A DNA stretch of 64,000 bases, from assembly GCA_024509875.1 (NCBI GenBank), contig JAMPIV010005010.1:607001-671000 (forward strand), written 5' to 3'. The notes under the pieces are model-generated. The model was not told the DNA's origin. It was given only the letters and a program-made list of their open reading frames with translations, and did not search any database. Positions 10,320 through 21,140 of the stretch are shown here, piece after piece. Every line of letters starts with the position of its first letter. Within the stretch, counting starts at the first letter, position 1. A program made the position numbers and the translations under genes. This stretch comes from Oreohelix idahoensis. Its lineage: Eukaryota > Mollusca > Gastropoda > Stylommatophora > Oreohelicidae.

Positions 10320-10850
10320 TAGTTTAACAGTACAAAGAAGATAATAAGGAAGCATAAGCAATCACATGGCCTTATTAACATCAAGAAAGGGAATAAGCTT
10401 AGCAACATAAAAGAGCAAATGAAGGGATGGAAGGAACATTTCAAGGAACCTCTAAATAGACCAGCTTCACAATATCCTATCATACATCCAGCCTGCAGAA
10501 AAGGAGTTACAGGTTAATTGTTAAATAACCAAATCGGAAAGAAAGAAATAAATCCAGAAAGCTTTTGAGAGTTGGAAAAGCCGCTGGCACAGATGGCGTT
10601 ACTGCAGAGGTTATCAAAGCAGATATTGACACTCCTGTGCGGAGGTGTTATTCAAATTACATGGTAAAGTCTGGGAGAGAGAAGAAATATAAGCAGACTA
10701 GAAGAAAGGATATCTGGTCAAGTTAGCAAAGCAGGGAGATTTACAAGACTGCACAAATTACAGAGGAATAATGTTATCAGTGTCAGGAAAAATATTAAAC
10801 AGGATCATCCTTGAGAGATTCAACAAGGTCACAGACAGTTGAGACCACAT
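10320..10850 (+). mobile_element. LINE fragment, N-terminal part of RT
   Basis: Broken plus-strand frames read AGTDGVTAEVIKADI, then KLAKQGDLQDCTNYRGI, then LNRIILERFNKV, the segment just before RT motif 1 in many LINEs. Several stops. The upstream part (AACATAAAAGAGCAAATGAA ... GACCAGCTTCACAA) is the same sequence that hosts the SINE/LTR nest at 14380-14550. Confidence 0.75.
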
Positions 10851-10855
10851 TTCTT

Positions 10856-12065
10856 ACTCAATGTCTATAGTAATGAGGACCTTTCTACACACATATACCA
10901 TGCTGAGACTAAAAATAGTGAAGACCTAACTACAGATGTCTGCCATGCTCATTGTTACAGTAATGAGGACCTTACCACAGACATATATACCATTATGATG
11001 GTTTGTAGTATTGAAGACCTTGCTACAGGCATATACAATGCTCATGGTGTATAGTAAGGAAGGCCTTACTACAGGCAATGACTGCTATTGGTGTATAGTA
11101 ATGAAGACCTTACCACAGGCATATACAATGCTCATGGTGTATGGTAATGAAGACCTTACTACAAGCATATACTATGCTCATAGTGTATAGTAATGAAGAC
11201 CTTACTACAAGCATATACAATGCTCATGGTGTATAGTAATGAAGACTTTACTACAAGCATATACAATGTTCATGGTGTATAGTAATGAAGACCTTACTAC
11301 AAGCATATACAATGCTCATGGTGTATAGTAATGAAGACTTTACTACAAGCATATACTATGCTCATAGTGTATAGTAATGAAGACCTTACTACAAGCATAT
11401 ACAATGCTCATGGTGTATAGTAATGAAGACCTTACTACAGGCATATACAATGCTCATGGTGTATAGTAATGAAGACCTTACTACAAGCATATACTATGCT
11501 CATAGTGTATAGTAATGAAGACCTTACTACAAGCATATACAATGCTCATGGTGTATAGTAATGGAGACCTTACTACATGCATATACAATGCTCATAGTGT
11601 ATAGTAATGAAGACCTTACTACAAGCATATACAATGCTCATGGTGAATAGTAATGAAGACCTTACTACAAGCATATACTATGCTCATAGTGTATAGTAAT
11701 GAAGACTTTACTACAAGCATATACAGTGCTCATGGTTTATGTTAATGAAGACCTTACTACAAGCATATACAATGCTCATAGTGTATGGTAATGAAGACCT
11801 TACTACAGGCACATACAATGCTCAAGGTGTATGGTAATAAAGACCTTACTACAGGCATATGCAATGCTCATGGTGTATAGTAATGAAAACCTTACTACAA
11901 GCATATACAATGCTCATGGTGTATAGTAATGAAGACCTTACTACAAGCATATACAATGCTCATGGTGTATAGTAATGAAGACCTTACTACAAGCATATAC
12001 AATGCTCATGGTGTATAGTAATGAAAACCTTACTACAGGCACATACATTAGTATAGTGATGAAGA
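10856..12065. repeat. 46-bp minisatellite, about 25 copies
   Basis: The unit is GTATAGTAATGAAGACCTTA, then CTACAAGCATATACAATGCT, then CATGGT. The first few units (to about 11090) are diverged; the rest are highly alike, with recurring sub-variants (CATAGT/CATGGT, ACTATG/ACAATG) that alternate, which suggests multi-unit duplication. The array starts within the LINE fragment end. Confidence 0.93.
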
Positions 12066-12520
12066 CCTTAGTCCAGTGTTTTAGTTCATGCTGCACCAAG
12101 CAGTTTTGCTTTCTCAGAATGTTCCATGTGTCAAAATGCACAGCTATAGAACTGATCCTTGTGATGCAGTTGCTTGATGCATATTCCTCCTACTTTTTCC
12201 TATTCATTGCTTATAGTGCCTGGAGCCACCACTGCCAGTTGGCCCTCCTTTCAGGAAGCCTGCATCATGCATTATCATGCTCTAGCAGTGTTAGTTTATG
12301 TAGCAATATGTTATACATTTATGCTTTATATTTTTTCAGTTTTGTATTTTCCTTGCTCTATTATTGCTCTTCAACTGTGTTGATATATTTCAAATATAAT
12401 ACGTGTTTATTAGTGTCTATAGCACTTTTCTTGAACCTGTCTATATTTCTTGTCCTTGTTGCCTGTTTGTAACTGACCGTTAATTTGTAAAACTGATTCA
12501 ATACCGTTTTATTTGTTAAC
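12066..12520. other. Intron sequence, nothing recognised
   Basis: T-rich DNA without coding similarity; open frames here are short and hydrophobic by composition only. No match to the missing GRK exon was seen. Confidence 0.4.
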
Positions 12521-12539
12521 TAGCTGTTATACCCGGCCC

Positions 12540-13330
12540 AGCCCGGGTCCATTTTGGAATGGGTGTGTGTCCCGTCTGTTTGTCCCATTTGCCCCATCGG
12601 TACTGTTCCGTATGTCCCATCCACCCCATCCATCTGTCCCGTCTCTCCCATCCATCCCGTCGTTACCGTACGTCTGTCCCATCCATCCCGTATGTCCCGT
12701 CCATCTGTCCTGTCTTCCCGTATGTCCCATCCGTCTGTCCCATCTCCCCCATCCATCCCGTCATTACCATACATCTGTCCCATCCATCCTGTATGTCCCA
12801 TCGGTACCATACATCCGTCCCGCCCACCCCATCTGTCCCGTCCATCTGTCCCATCGTTACCATCCGTCTGTCCCGCCCTACCCGGATGACCATCTGTCCG
12901 GTCTCCCCCATCTGTCCCATATGTCCCATCTATCTTACCTGTCCATCCTGTATGTCCTGTCGGTACCATCCCATATGTCCCGCCTGCCCCATCTGTCTCT
13001 CCCGTATGTCCCGTCATTACCGAAAATCTGTCCCGTCTCCCCCATCCGTCCCATTTGTCCCGCCCGCCCCATCCATCTCTCCCGTCCATCCCATATGTCC
13101 TGTCATTACCGTACGTCTATCCCGTCTCCCCCGTCCGTACCGTCCCCTCAGTCGCATCTATGCCATCCGTCCTGTGCGCCCCATCAGTCTGTCATATCAG
13201 TCCATCCCGTCTGTTCCGTCTGTCTGTCCTGTCTCTGCCGTCAGTCCCATCCGCCCCGTCTATCTATCTTTGTATCTATTTATCTATGGGTCTGTCAGTC
13301 CATCCGTCTGTCTGTCCATCTACGAGTATA
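12540..13330. repeat. Pyrimidine-rich CCCATC/CCCGTC/TGTCC array
   Basis: About 790 bp of irregular 5- and 10-base units (CCCATCCGTCTGTCCCGTCC and variants). One strand is nearly devoid of purine runs. It stays open in several frames on both strands because stop codons cannot form easily; these frames are artefacts. The end decays into CTATCTATCTTTGTATCTAT. Confidence 0.88.
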
Positions 13331-13977
13331 TATTTAAATTGCTATCGAATAATGTTCGATATTACAATGGAATAATAATTCCAGTTTGAAAAAAAAAAAT
13401 GAAAAAAATTTTTTTTTTTAAATTAAGTACCCACCGCCTTAAAAATGAATATTTTTTGGTTTAATAAAATTTTGCCTCGTTTTGGTGAGGCGAGTCACGA
13501 CCAACCTAGCCGGTTATATTAGAGCGCATCTTCTGGGACAAACATCGCTGAGAATTAATAAAACTGTTCTCTTGTCACGGATCCTGGTTTACAAAATGTT
13601 ATAACACAAAGCAACGCACTGTAAATTTAATTAACAGCTTTACATAGCGGAGGATTATTTAAAGTTTCCTTCTTAAAAACCCTGGTTTAAAAACAGAAAG
13701 CAACGCACTTTTTCTAAATTTAACGAAAAAGGATAAAAATTATGACATATAGTTTGTAAGTTACCTCCCTCGTAACTTGAGATAAAAATCAATGAAGTCC
13801 CTTGACATAAGAATGAATGGAGTGAAGAAAAATTCACAGCCAGCCTTCTCACTTCGCATCTTGAAGACGTATAGCCTATGTCCTTCCCGGAAAAATGTCT
13901 GATACGCTGGAGAAAACCGCATCAAGATGGGTTGAGCCGTTCTCTAGTTATGAGGTAACAGACACATAGACCAACTT

Positions 13978-13982
<5 letters not shown>

Positions 13983-14041
<59 letters not shown>
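13983..14041. repeat. (TA)n microsatellite
   Basis: About 58 bp of uninterrupted TA dinucleotides at the 3' end of the dispersed element. Confidence 0.95.
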
Positions 14042-14043
<2 letters not shown>

Positions 14044-14049
14044 GATGAG

Positions 14050-14345
14050 GTTGCCAACCTCATGCACAACGTCTTACTAGTCCGTCCATAGTTTGTTGAA
14101 GTTTTTTGGTAAACAGTTTTTTTACGGGATGGGGTAACCAGCCCCATGCCCAACCCTCTTTAGTCGCTTTTTACGACATGCTTGGTAGGGTACAGTGTTA
14201 CTATTCTTTGCTCCCCTTTCTGGCCTCGGTAACACATGGGTGATTTTAGCCTGAAGTAGTGTTATTGTTGTTAAGATTTGGCTTAATTGCACTCCAGGCA
14301 AAGCCATAGTTGCTCGGTCTTCCTCAGTAAATGTAGAAGGGTATG
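14050..14345 (-). mobile_element. LINE-derived 3' fragment
   Basis: The minus frame MALPGVQLSQI ... LPRPERGAKNSN matches the sequence after a LINE RNase H domain at 39110-39180 (both share CTCAGTCTCCCTCAGCAAATG-like sequence). Truncated and non-coding in practice. Confidence 0.5.
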
Positions 14346-14379
14346 AGTGCTAATCGTTCCTGTTGGGTGCTAAGAAGTA

Positions 14380-14550
14380 GTAATGAAGCAGATGAAGGAC
14401 CTGTACAAATATAAAAAGGTAACGGGGAAATATAAGCAATCAAATGACCTTATTAAGGCTCAAGAAAGGAAATTAGCTTAGCAACATTAAAGAGCAAATG
14501 AAGGATGGAAGGAAGATTTCAAGGAACTTCTGAATAGACCAGCTTCACAA
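14380..14550 (+). mobile_element. LINE fragment hosting the nest, left half
   Basis: Matches 10330-10470 (AAGCAATCAAATGACCTTAT ... GACCAGCTTCACAA). Its continuation is at 30699-30760 (CAAGATTCTC ... CCAGCCAGCAGATAAGGAGT), matching 10470-10505. The two halves are separated by the SINE and LTR elements. Confidence 0.8.
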
Positions 14551-14682
14551 GGATCCCGTTACACACCCATTGAGGCATATCGGGAATATAGTGTTAGGCC
14601 CATATTTTTGTGACCATCGGCACACTAGGGGTGATGTGGTCAGCATCACGTCGGCCGCCTTAACCTTCCCAGAGTTACTCTG
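14551..14682 (-). mobile_element. SINE-1 copy, left half, split by element A
   Basis: Tail half of a SINE-1 in minus orientation (GGATCCCGTTACACACCCAT to GAGTTACTCTG). The head half is at 30563-30698. A likely duplication TCACAA flanks the whole SINE (14545-14550 and about 30698-30703). Element A interrupts it with the 5-bp duplication CTCTG. Confidence 0.88.
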
Positions 14683-15827
14683 TGTTGCTGTCATTTTCGA
14701 CGGAGTCATCTGTCAAGTTATTTGCTTATGTTTGTATCATAAGAATAATTGTGTCTTTACCTGCGATGTCAGGTTGATTAGGGGTTGTCTTCCCTTGTTT
14801 ATTCATTCATTGTGTTTGACCTTTAGGGTCAGAGGTTGACAGTTCGGCGTAGGCCTATGGGAAGGTTTTTTAAGCGGGAGTGAGATATACTTCCGGGAAG
14901 CCGGGAGGTCCTGTTTTTCTGAAGGGACCAAGAGTCCATTGTTTTTCGGGGAGAATCTTCGAAGTAACTGCTATGGCAGTTTTCCCCAGTGAATCTCTGT
15001 GCGTCGGGATGACGACAGAATTCCTTGTTTAGTTCTGAGGATTCATTTTCCAGGTAATACCGACCTTTATGCATTATTACGCTTTTCGGTGGTAGAACAT
15101 GTAAAGGATTACCTAGGGTGAACAGCAGCTCACTGATCCGCCATTTCAGAACTTATATATTTGTGCTCGAGGTAGCCATCCAAGACTGTTAGTCTTATAT
15201 TGTCCAGAAATCCAGTGACGAAGATATATTGTGGGAGCCGCAGATTGGCGGAACTTCTATCTACAATAAGTATTACTGCAGGGTTGATGATAACCTATTT
15301 AACAGAAGTACACGGCCGACGTCAGAACGAGGCCTGTGCTTTCGGCTATTATACTACAGCCTGATATGTGCAATTGGCGGGGAGTGCCAAGTTGCACCTG
15401 TGTGTCATAGTAACTAAGGCATCTGACGCGTTTAGTCAGAGACGCCAAGGGCGACGTTACGAACTGTCATTATTGAAGAACTTTGCTATTGACCATGCAC
15501 GTCTATTCTGATGTTTACCTTTTTGAATGCCAAATGTATACCTATCGATGTCAGGTCAGCATGACCTTGTTACACTGACTGTTCCTGTTGATATTATGTG
15601 TGTTCCCGTCAATAAATGTCTTGAAACATGCCTGCAGTGTCAAAGCATCCTTGATTACTGCATGTGAGAGTATGGGTTGCAGGATCTACATCTATACGAG
15701 CCTAAACACATTCGCGCCTTCATTCGCACCCACACTCAATTCATCATACGCTCGCACTACACATCTAACAACATGTATACTGTCTTGGGCCAGTGATCAC
15801 CTCAACAAGAAAAAAAAGACAGTTACA
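14683..15827 (+). repeat. 5' LTR of element A
   Basis: 1145 bp, TGTT...TACA ends. Equal in length to the 3' LTR; I noticed only one substitution between them (15087, T, versus C at the matching 3' LTR position). AATAAA at 15611 is a candidate polyadenylation signal. Confidence 0.93.
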
Positions 15828-15846
15828 TTTCTGGTGGACCAGTTAC
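15828..15846 (+). promoter_or_regulatory. Candidate primer-binding site of A
   Basis: TTTC then TGGTGGACCAG directly after the LTR; TGG matches the CCA end expected of a tRNA primer. Element B has TGGTGGCC at the matching place. The tRNA is not identified. Confidence 0.5.
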
Positions 15847-17379
15847 GTGGGCTCTTATGATACATTTCTTGTCGCCAATGTGGCCTAGAAACTTACATTT
15901 CTGATGGACCAGATCTGTGGGTTTAAAAAGAACAGAGCGAGCATTTGACATTTATGGATCCAGAAATTTACATTCCTGGTTGGCTGTTACATGTATGATG
16001 TCTCCAGTTTTGTCGAGAAAGTTACAAGAAGGACAAGTACACATTACACTTCTGATCTGTGGGTCTAAGCTACACACGGGACAGCCGTAACACACAGTGC
16101 TAATTCTACACTTGCAAGTTTTGGCTACTACAGGACAGATATAGGTCATCAACGGTTGACACAAATAAACAGTATGAGCATTTATATTATAATGCTACAT
16201 AAAGCATAACAAGACATGTACTGAAGTTAACTACTAGGCATTTGCTACGTGGACCATAACTGCATAGAAGGCGGGTTCCTATTGTAAACAGTACTGCTGG
16301 TTGTTACACGTTTCATTCAACAACAGACTTTTCTAGGTCAGAGCATTCAAGCTACATTGTTGGAGGTCAAGTGTTTGTAAACAGTACGTGGAAATTGTAA
16401 ACATTCAATGTGCAAGGCGTAATTTGAGAAGGTCATAGTAACTTTGGTTCGTGAATACCACTTTATGTTACAGTGGATTTGACGTTCAGTGCGCGTTTGA
16501 CATTTCGTTTCTGTGTTCGCAAGGAGCAAGAAATTTATTTTAGTTTCAGCTGTGACTGAACTTGTTCTGCAACACATTGAAATTGATTGCTATATGTTTA
16601 TGTCACTTCTACTGTTTTGTGTATTTTTCTGCGGGTTTTTCGGTTGGTGGGTCTTACGGTAAATATGCCACTTGATCGAGGCTTACTGTAAGCGTTCTGT
16701 AGGTGCAAATTTTCTTAATTTGGAAATTTGCTAGTGACAATTGGTCGCTATTGATGTTAGCTGTGATGTAATTGTACTTAACATTGTTTTTGTAATATTT
16801 TGTCTGTTTTTCAGTTTTGATTGTCGATTTGTTTTGTTTGTATTCTGTAGGTCTCTCCTTTCTTGTGTATTTCTCTACAATTTTTGGTTAAAACAGTGTT
16901 GCCATTTGTATTGTTTTGTATTTTTGTCTTTGTATTTTTTTTTTTGGTTGTACTACATTACTGTCATGCACAGTCTACATACACATACTTGGTCATGTTT
17001 TGATATTATTGATAAGGTAGACTCTTCATATAGAGTTTCTTAATAAAATATTATTATATAAGATATTTATACAAGTTCTTTGATAAAAGACTTGTTATCT
17101 ACAAAGATTGAGACAAGGTGAAATACATATTCAAGTTCTTTATAAAAAAGACTTGTGCCCATAGTGAGTGGGATATAAGGGAATTTTTTTTCCACAGGTA
17201 CTCAGGTGATTTTTTGGGTACATTATAAACAAGAGGAACATACAAAGTCTTTGTCTAAGACTAAGACAGTAAAATAAAGTGAAGTGAGTATACAAGTCTA
17301 TCATTTCAGACTTGTCTCCCATTAAAGTGGGATAATTTAATATATTTGCTTCTGCAAGTTACTGATCTCAGTAGACAAG
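15847..17379 (+). other. Long 5' leader of A
   Basis: About 1.5 kb without a credible gene. It has degenerate copies of the LTR-end/PBS junction (TTACATTTCTGATGGACCAG near 15890, TTTACATTCCTGGTTGG near 15963, CACTTCTGATCTGTGGGTCT near 16045). Near gag it has a series of hairpins (17071-17332). Short open frames show no domain. Confidence 0.7.
17071..17332 (+). promoter_or_regulatory. Repeated hairpins ahead of gag
   Basis: Three stem-loops with a CAAGTC-type arm and a GACTTG arm at 17071-17095, 17131-17156 and 17292-17315. The last two are followed by a CCCA...TGGG stem (17158-17173 and 17317-17332). Position and repetition suggest an RNA packaging, dimerisation or translation signal; this is inference. 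Confidence 0.5.
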
Positions 17380-17433
17380 ATGTCTACATTGGACTACTTT
17401 ATTACACAAGGGAGAGCCCTTGATAAGACTGGT
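17380..17433 (+). CDS. Gag of A, first 18 codons
   Basis: The ATG at 17380 opens a frame that runs 18 codons to 17433, where element B starts. The frame on the far side of B, from 24091 (after the second CTGGT), continues in the same register, so 17380 is the natural start of gag. The break falls exactly between codons once the insert and one TSD copy are discounted. The longer right part is described at 24091-25311. Confidence 0.85.
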
Positions 17434-18695
17434 TGATAAGGGTGGATTTGAGCTGAAGTGAAAACTTGCCACCCTTATCGACACCTGGTATAAAAGTGCA
17501 AGATGTAGGTGTCTTCTCTGATTTAGGATGTTGCTGTGTATGTGGTAGTGGAACAGTTCACAGGTAACGAGTTCAGCAAGATGATATGGCACATTGAAAA
17601 CAATTTCTGTAGTCAGCAATGACAGCTGTTGTATATATGCGTCATAAGACATCACAGTTCAATAGATTCAGAAATTCATAAATCATAGAGTTCTAGTTCG
17701 TGAAGCTGTATAAATAATAATAATTTTCTGCAACAGTGTCAGCTACAGATCTTCAATGTTCATAAACAATAATAAATGCTCCCATTCTGATGCTAGCAGA
17801 TCAGTTGTATACAATCAGTCCGTTCACTGTCTGCACGTGAATAGCATACATGGGCTACAGGTCAGCTCGACCTTTATAATGTTCCTAAGTCTAACCATCT
17901 GACTTGGACGTGATCTCTGATATAACGAATCCTGGAACACAGACAATAGTCTTGTTGGTCTAGAGCGACCCATATATATTTAACTAGTTCAGGTATACAG
18001 ATACCGGTGACTTAATCCTAGTCAAAGTACCTCTCCATTTTGCATCACACAGGCGAGCAAATAGGCGACAAAATGACGAACCTCTAGATGATAGCATAAA
18101 GTTCGATACAAGAGGAATTACCTTATTTCGGAAAATCAACCATGAACATATGCCTCCAGGCAGGCGTGAATAATACTGGGAAATAGTCTAGTTAGCTAAC
18201 TAACTCACAAAGACACTGTATTTCCCTCAGAAAATCACAAGACGCAGTTGCGTCTGCTCGCTTCTTAAACCATTTCTAAACTGCCCCAACTGGGCGGAAC
18301 ACACAGAACGAACTCCCAGCTTTTGACATGCGCAGAACGACAATCTCTGAGTTGCCGTTCACAATAAGACGATTCTAAGAACATTCGAGATAAAAGTCTT
18401 ACACAGTCGCGCCTTTTATGGTCATGAAAAGAAGCGTTAAGAAAGGTTTCAGACATCTACCATAGTTGACTGGTACTACCAAATAAGGAGATGTGGTCAC
18501 GCTTCGTTCAAGAAATTATAGACCGAACGTGTCTCTATACAAGAGAAGGCAAACTCCTAAAAAATTGTAGTTTCGATAACTCGGATTATGTCCCTTTGAC
18601 CATAGAAAACATAATACACACTTCAGTCAAAAAATGATCATACATATCAAAAAATGTTTATACAAACGAAAAATAATAATGATCCGTGCGTAACA
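17434..18695 (-). repeat. 3' LTR of element B
   Basis: 1262 bp; in sense orientation starts TGTTACGCACGG and ends CACCCTTATCA. It lacks a block of about 118 bp present in the other LTR and differs from it in a patch at about 17718-17826. Confidence 0.93.
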
Positions 18696-18713
18696 TTACC
18701 GCACCCTCCCTGG
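18696..18713 (-). promoter_or_regulatory. Polypurine tract of B
   Basis: Minus strand CCAGGGAGGGTGCGGTAA directly before the 3' LTR; element A has GGGGGGTGGTAGTAA at the same place. Expected plus-strand primer. Confidence 0.75.
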
Positions 18714-19471
18714 AAAAAAAAAATGAAACATTTTTTTTTTTTTTTAAATCCTGGAGCCGGAAAAAATCTAGGCTCCTAACGCACGTATGATGCGTGGATA
18801 TATACCTAACAAATTAGCTCAACGCATGGAGCGACACTGAGATCATATCTCAGATCCTTAGAGAAAAAATTTATCTAAGTATACGCTGATATATTCCAGG
18901 AAGGTGCCACCAACACACGCCACAATGATGGCAACAACATAATGACAATCAAATTATTCTCATACCAATATATGAAATTAAATATATTATGTGTTATCAT
19001 ACAATGTGTTGCAAATAGCGGTGTAATTTACTAATATACCGCACTATATTATTACATTATATAAAGTAACAGTAATTAATAAGTAATACATGTGTTGATC
19101 TTCGGTGACATAAAACATTCAATAGAAGAAGATGTGGACATCATCCGCTCCCAATGTAGGACAGGACTTGATATCCTCAAAGTTGCACAATGGACATAAA
19201 CTCGCAGACTTCAATGATGTGCTGCGAAAATATCAATAACACAAATCTTAAAGACAACTGGTAAATTTCTTAATACAATCCTGAAAATAATTTATTTAAA
19301 TGTGGCCGAGTGATCTTTTGGCCCGTATATCACTAACTAAGCCTTCTTAGATAATTACATGGTACAATGTTATAAATTTCCCTCAAAAAAAAAAAAGTGA
19401 GACAAAATCTACTAACATGTCATTATAATATTGGATTGTATATCAGGAAATATATATATATGACAGAAGAA
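18714..19471 (-). other. 3' untranslated region of B
   Basis: About 760 bp of AT-rich sequence with A/T homopolymers between the RNase H stop and the polypurine tract. No env or other gene seen. Confidence 0.7.
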
Positions 19472-20017
19472 TCATGTGGAATCGTGTGGACATCTGGACA
19501 GAATGTCTGCCATTACATTATCCGAACCACGGATAGCTCGAACCGAGAAATGAAATGGTTGAAGAGCTATGGCATAACGAGTGGACCTCGAGCTCTTCAA
19601 GTTTTTGCTCTGAATAGCAGTAAGCGCTTTCTGGTCGGTTTCCACAATGAAATGTGCGCCTAGAAGAAATCTTTGTAACTTTAGAATAGACCATACCATA
19701 GCCAATAACTCACGGTCTAAAACCGAGTAATTCTTTTCTGCAGCGTTTAATTTTCTAGAGATATACATCACCGGATGCAAAGTATCAGAATACTCCTGCA
19801 TTAGTGCTGCCCCAATCCCTGTTGACGAGGCGTCACTTCGAAGAACAAAAGTCTTCTCAATAGTAGGTAACTTAAGAATAGGTGGAGATGAAAATAGGGC
19901 TTTAACCTGGTCCAATGAGGATTGACATTCTTTAGACCAGCGGATCAGATTAGGCGACCCTTTCTTCAATAAAGTAGAAAGCGGTGCCATAATGGAGGAC
20001 AGATTCGGAATGAATGA
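19472..20017 (-). CDS. RNase H part of B pol
   Basis: The minus frame downstream of the microinversion carries NLSSIMAPLSTLLKKGSPN (RT connection), TFVLRSDASSTGIGAALMQE (RNase H first Asp), NYSVLDRELLAMVWS (second-acid Glu region), HFIVETDQKAL and SDNVMADILSRC (the last Asp), ending in a stop at 19472. It degrades RNA in RNA/DNA hybrids during reverse transcription. It is severed from the RT frame by the inversion at 20018-20058, so it is part of a pseudogene and not a separate protein. Confidence 0.85.
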   Translation of the reverse strand, partial: SFIPNLSSIMAPLSTLLKKGSPNLIRWSKECQSSLDQVKALFSSPPILKLPTIEKTFVLRSDASSTGIGAALMQEYSDTLHPVMYISRKLNAAEKNYSVLDRELLAMVWSILKLQRFLLGAHFIVETDQKALTAIQSKNLKSSRSTRYAIALQPFHFSVRAIRGSDNVMADILSRCPHDST

Positions 20018-20058
20018 ACTTAACATTTCGGTCCCTAAGACGAAGAAACAAGTTAAGT
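20018..20058 (+). other. Microinversion inside B pol
   Basis: Flanked by ACTTAAC (20018-20024) and GTTAAGT (20052-20058). The enclosed sequence reads ISVPKTKKQV on the plus strand, although the rest of pol is on the minus strand. Codons for the following GLIQFYGRFIE-type segment are missing compared with A. Confidence 0.8.
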
Positions 20059-21140
20059 ATTTTTGAAACATTGTGGTCCTCTGTCTTTAAAAGACCATGA
20101 CCAACCCGATGACCTAGGAAAGAAATCTCGCTAAATCCTATAAAGGCTTTAGAGGGTTTTGCAGTCAAGTTATACTCGCGAAGAGTAGACAGTAATTCGT
20201 ATAAACCCAAATAATGATCTTCCCAAGAATCACTGAATAGACAGATATCATCTAGGTATGCTATGACATCTGTACGATATGCGAGAATTCGCCGCATCAT
20301 GCGTACGAATGTAGCAGGGGCGTTCATAAGACCAAAAGGCATGAAATTCCATTGGAATAAACCCCTAGGTGTAGAAAAAGCTGTAAAAGGTTTGGCACGT
20401 TCAGTTAGCGGGACTTGCCAATAACCTTTAGACAAATCTAGTTTGGTAAAGAATCTAGAATTAGAAAGTTTATTGAGTAGCTCTTCTAATGAAGGCATAG
20501 GTTCAGCATCGAACTTCGTAACTTGGTTCAATTTGCGATAATCTACGCAAATGCGAATGTTATTATCCTTCTTTCGAACAATAACCATAGACGAAGAGTA
20601 TGCTGAAGTGGATGGTTCAATGATTTGCAAACGTATCATTTCATCCAACTCTTTTTCGACTTGAGACTGGAAATGGATAGGTATTGGATATGGTCTGACT
20701 CTGATAGGATTGTGATCAGTTAGCACAATGTCATGTTCTATGACATGTGTGTGCCCCGGGATGTCTGTAAGAACATCCTGAAATGTTTGCAACATCGAAG
20801 AAACTTGTCGATGTTCCTCAGCGGAAAGATTTGGAGAAACGGTCACGTTTTTCCAAGATTCCGTAGAATAAAGTGGGACCATAGAAAGAGGAAGATTGAC
20901 ATCAGAAAAAGTAGTTTCCTCATCCTGTATAACTGACAGAGATGAGTACTGACCATGAGTTGCTTGTGAATTGCCCGTAGCCTGGAAAATAGGCTGCAAA
21001 TAGTCAGGTCTTTCATAAAATTCTGTGAGCATATTTATGTGGAAAGTTTTATGCTTTCCATCAATATCGACAACATAGTCGACATCAGAAATTTTGGAGA
21101 CTATTGCATATGGACCTTTCCATGCAATTAGAAGTCTGTT
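20059..21140 (-). CDS. Integrase tail and reverse transcriptase of B
   Basis: After a one-base deletion near 21,145, this minus frame runs through the GPY/F-like integrase tail (KGPY..., TFHINMLTEF) without a stop into RT: RPYPIPIHFQSQVEKELDEM, VIVRKKDNNIRICVDYRKLN, FFTKLDLSKGYWQVPL, FMPFGLMNAPATF and YLDD in the catalytic site, then FLGHRVGHGLLKTEDHN. The continuity of integrase and RT in one frame shows that pol is a single ORF in this family. It copies the RNA genome into DNA. The frame leaves homology at the microinversion (20058), so it would encode no RNase H. Confidence 0.88.

Larger units (their letters stand above)
12521..14041 (+). mobile_element. Dispersed element starting TAGCTGTTATACCCGGCCC
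   Basis: It begins ACTAGCTGTTATACCCGGCC and ends GATGGGTTGAGCCGTTCTCT, AGTTATGAGG, then CAACTTCATTTTATATATA and a TA tract. This start and end pairing is familiar from widespread invertebrate dispersed elements. Inside are a CCCATC-rich array (12540-13330) and a block with GTTAGGC-like repeats CAAAGCAACGCACTGT and GAAAGCAACGCACTTT. No coding frame is credible. Superfamily not assigned. Confidence 0.6.

Noticed and set aside
12513..13389. Several 180-276-residue open frames on both strands
   Set aside because: Low-complexity CCCATC array; stops are absent by composition, and different frames overlap completely.
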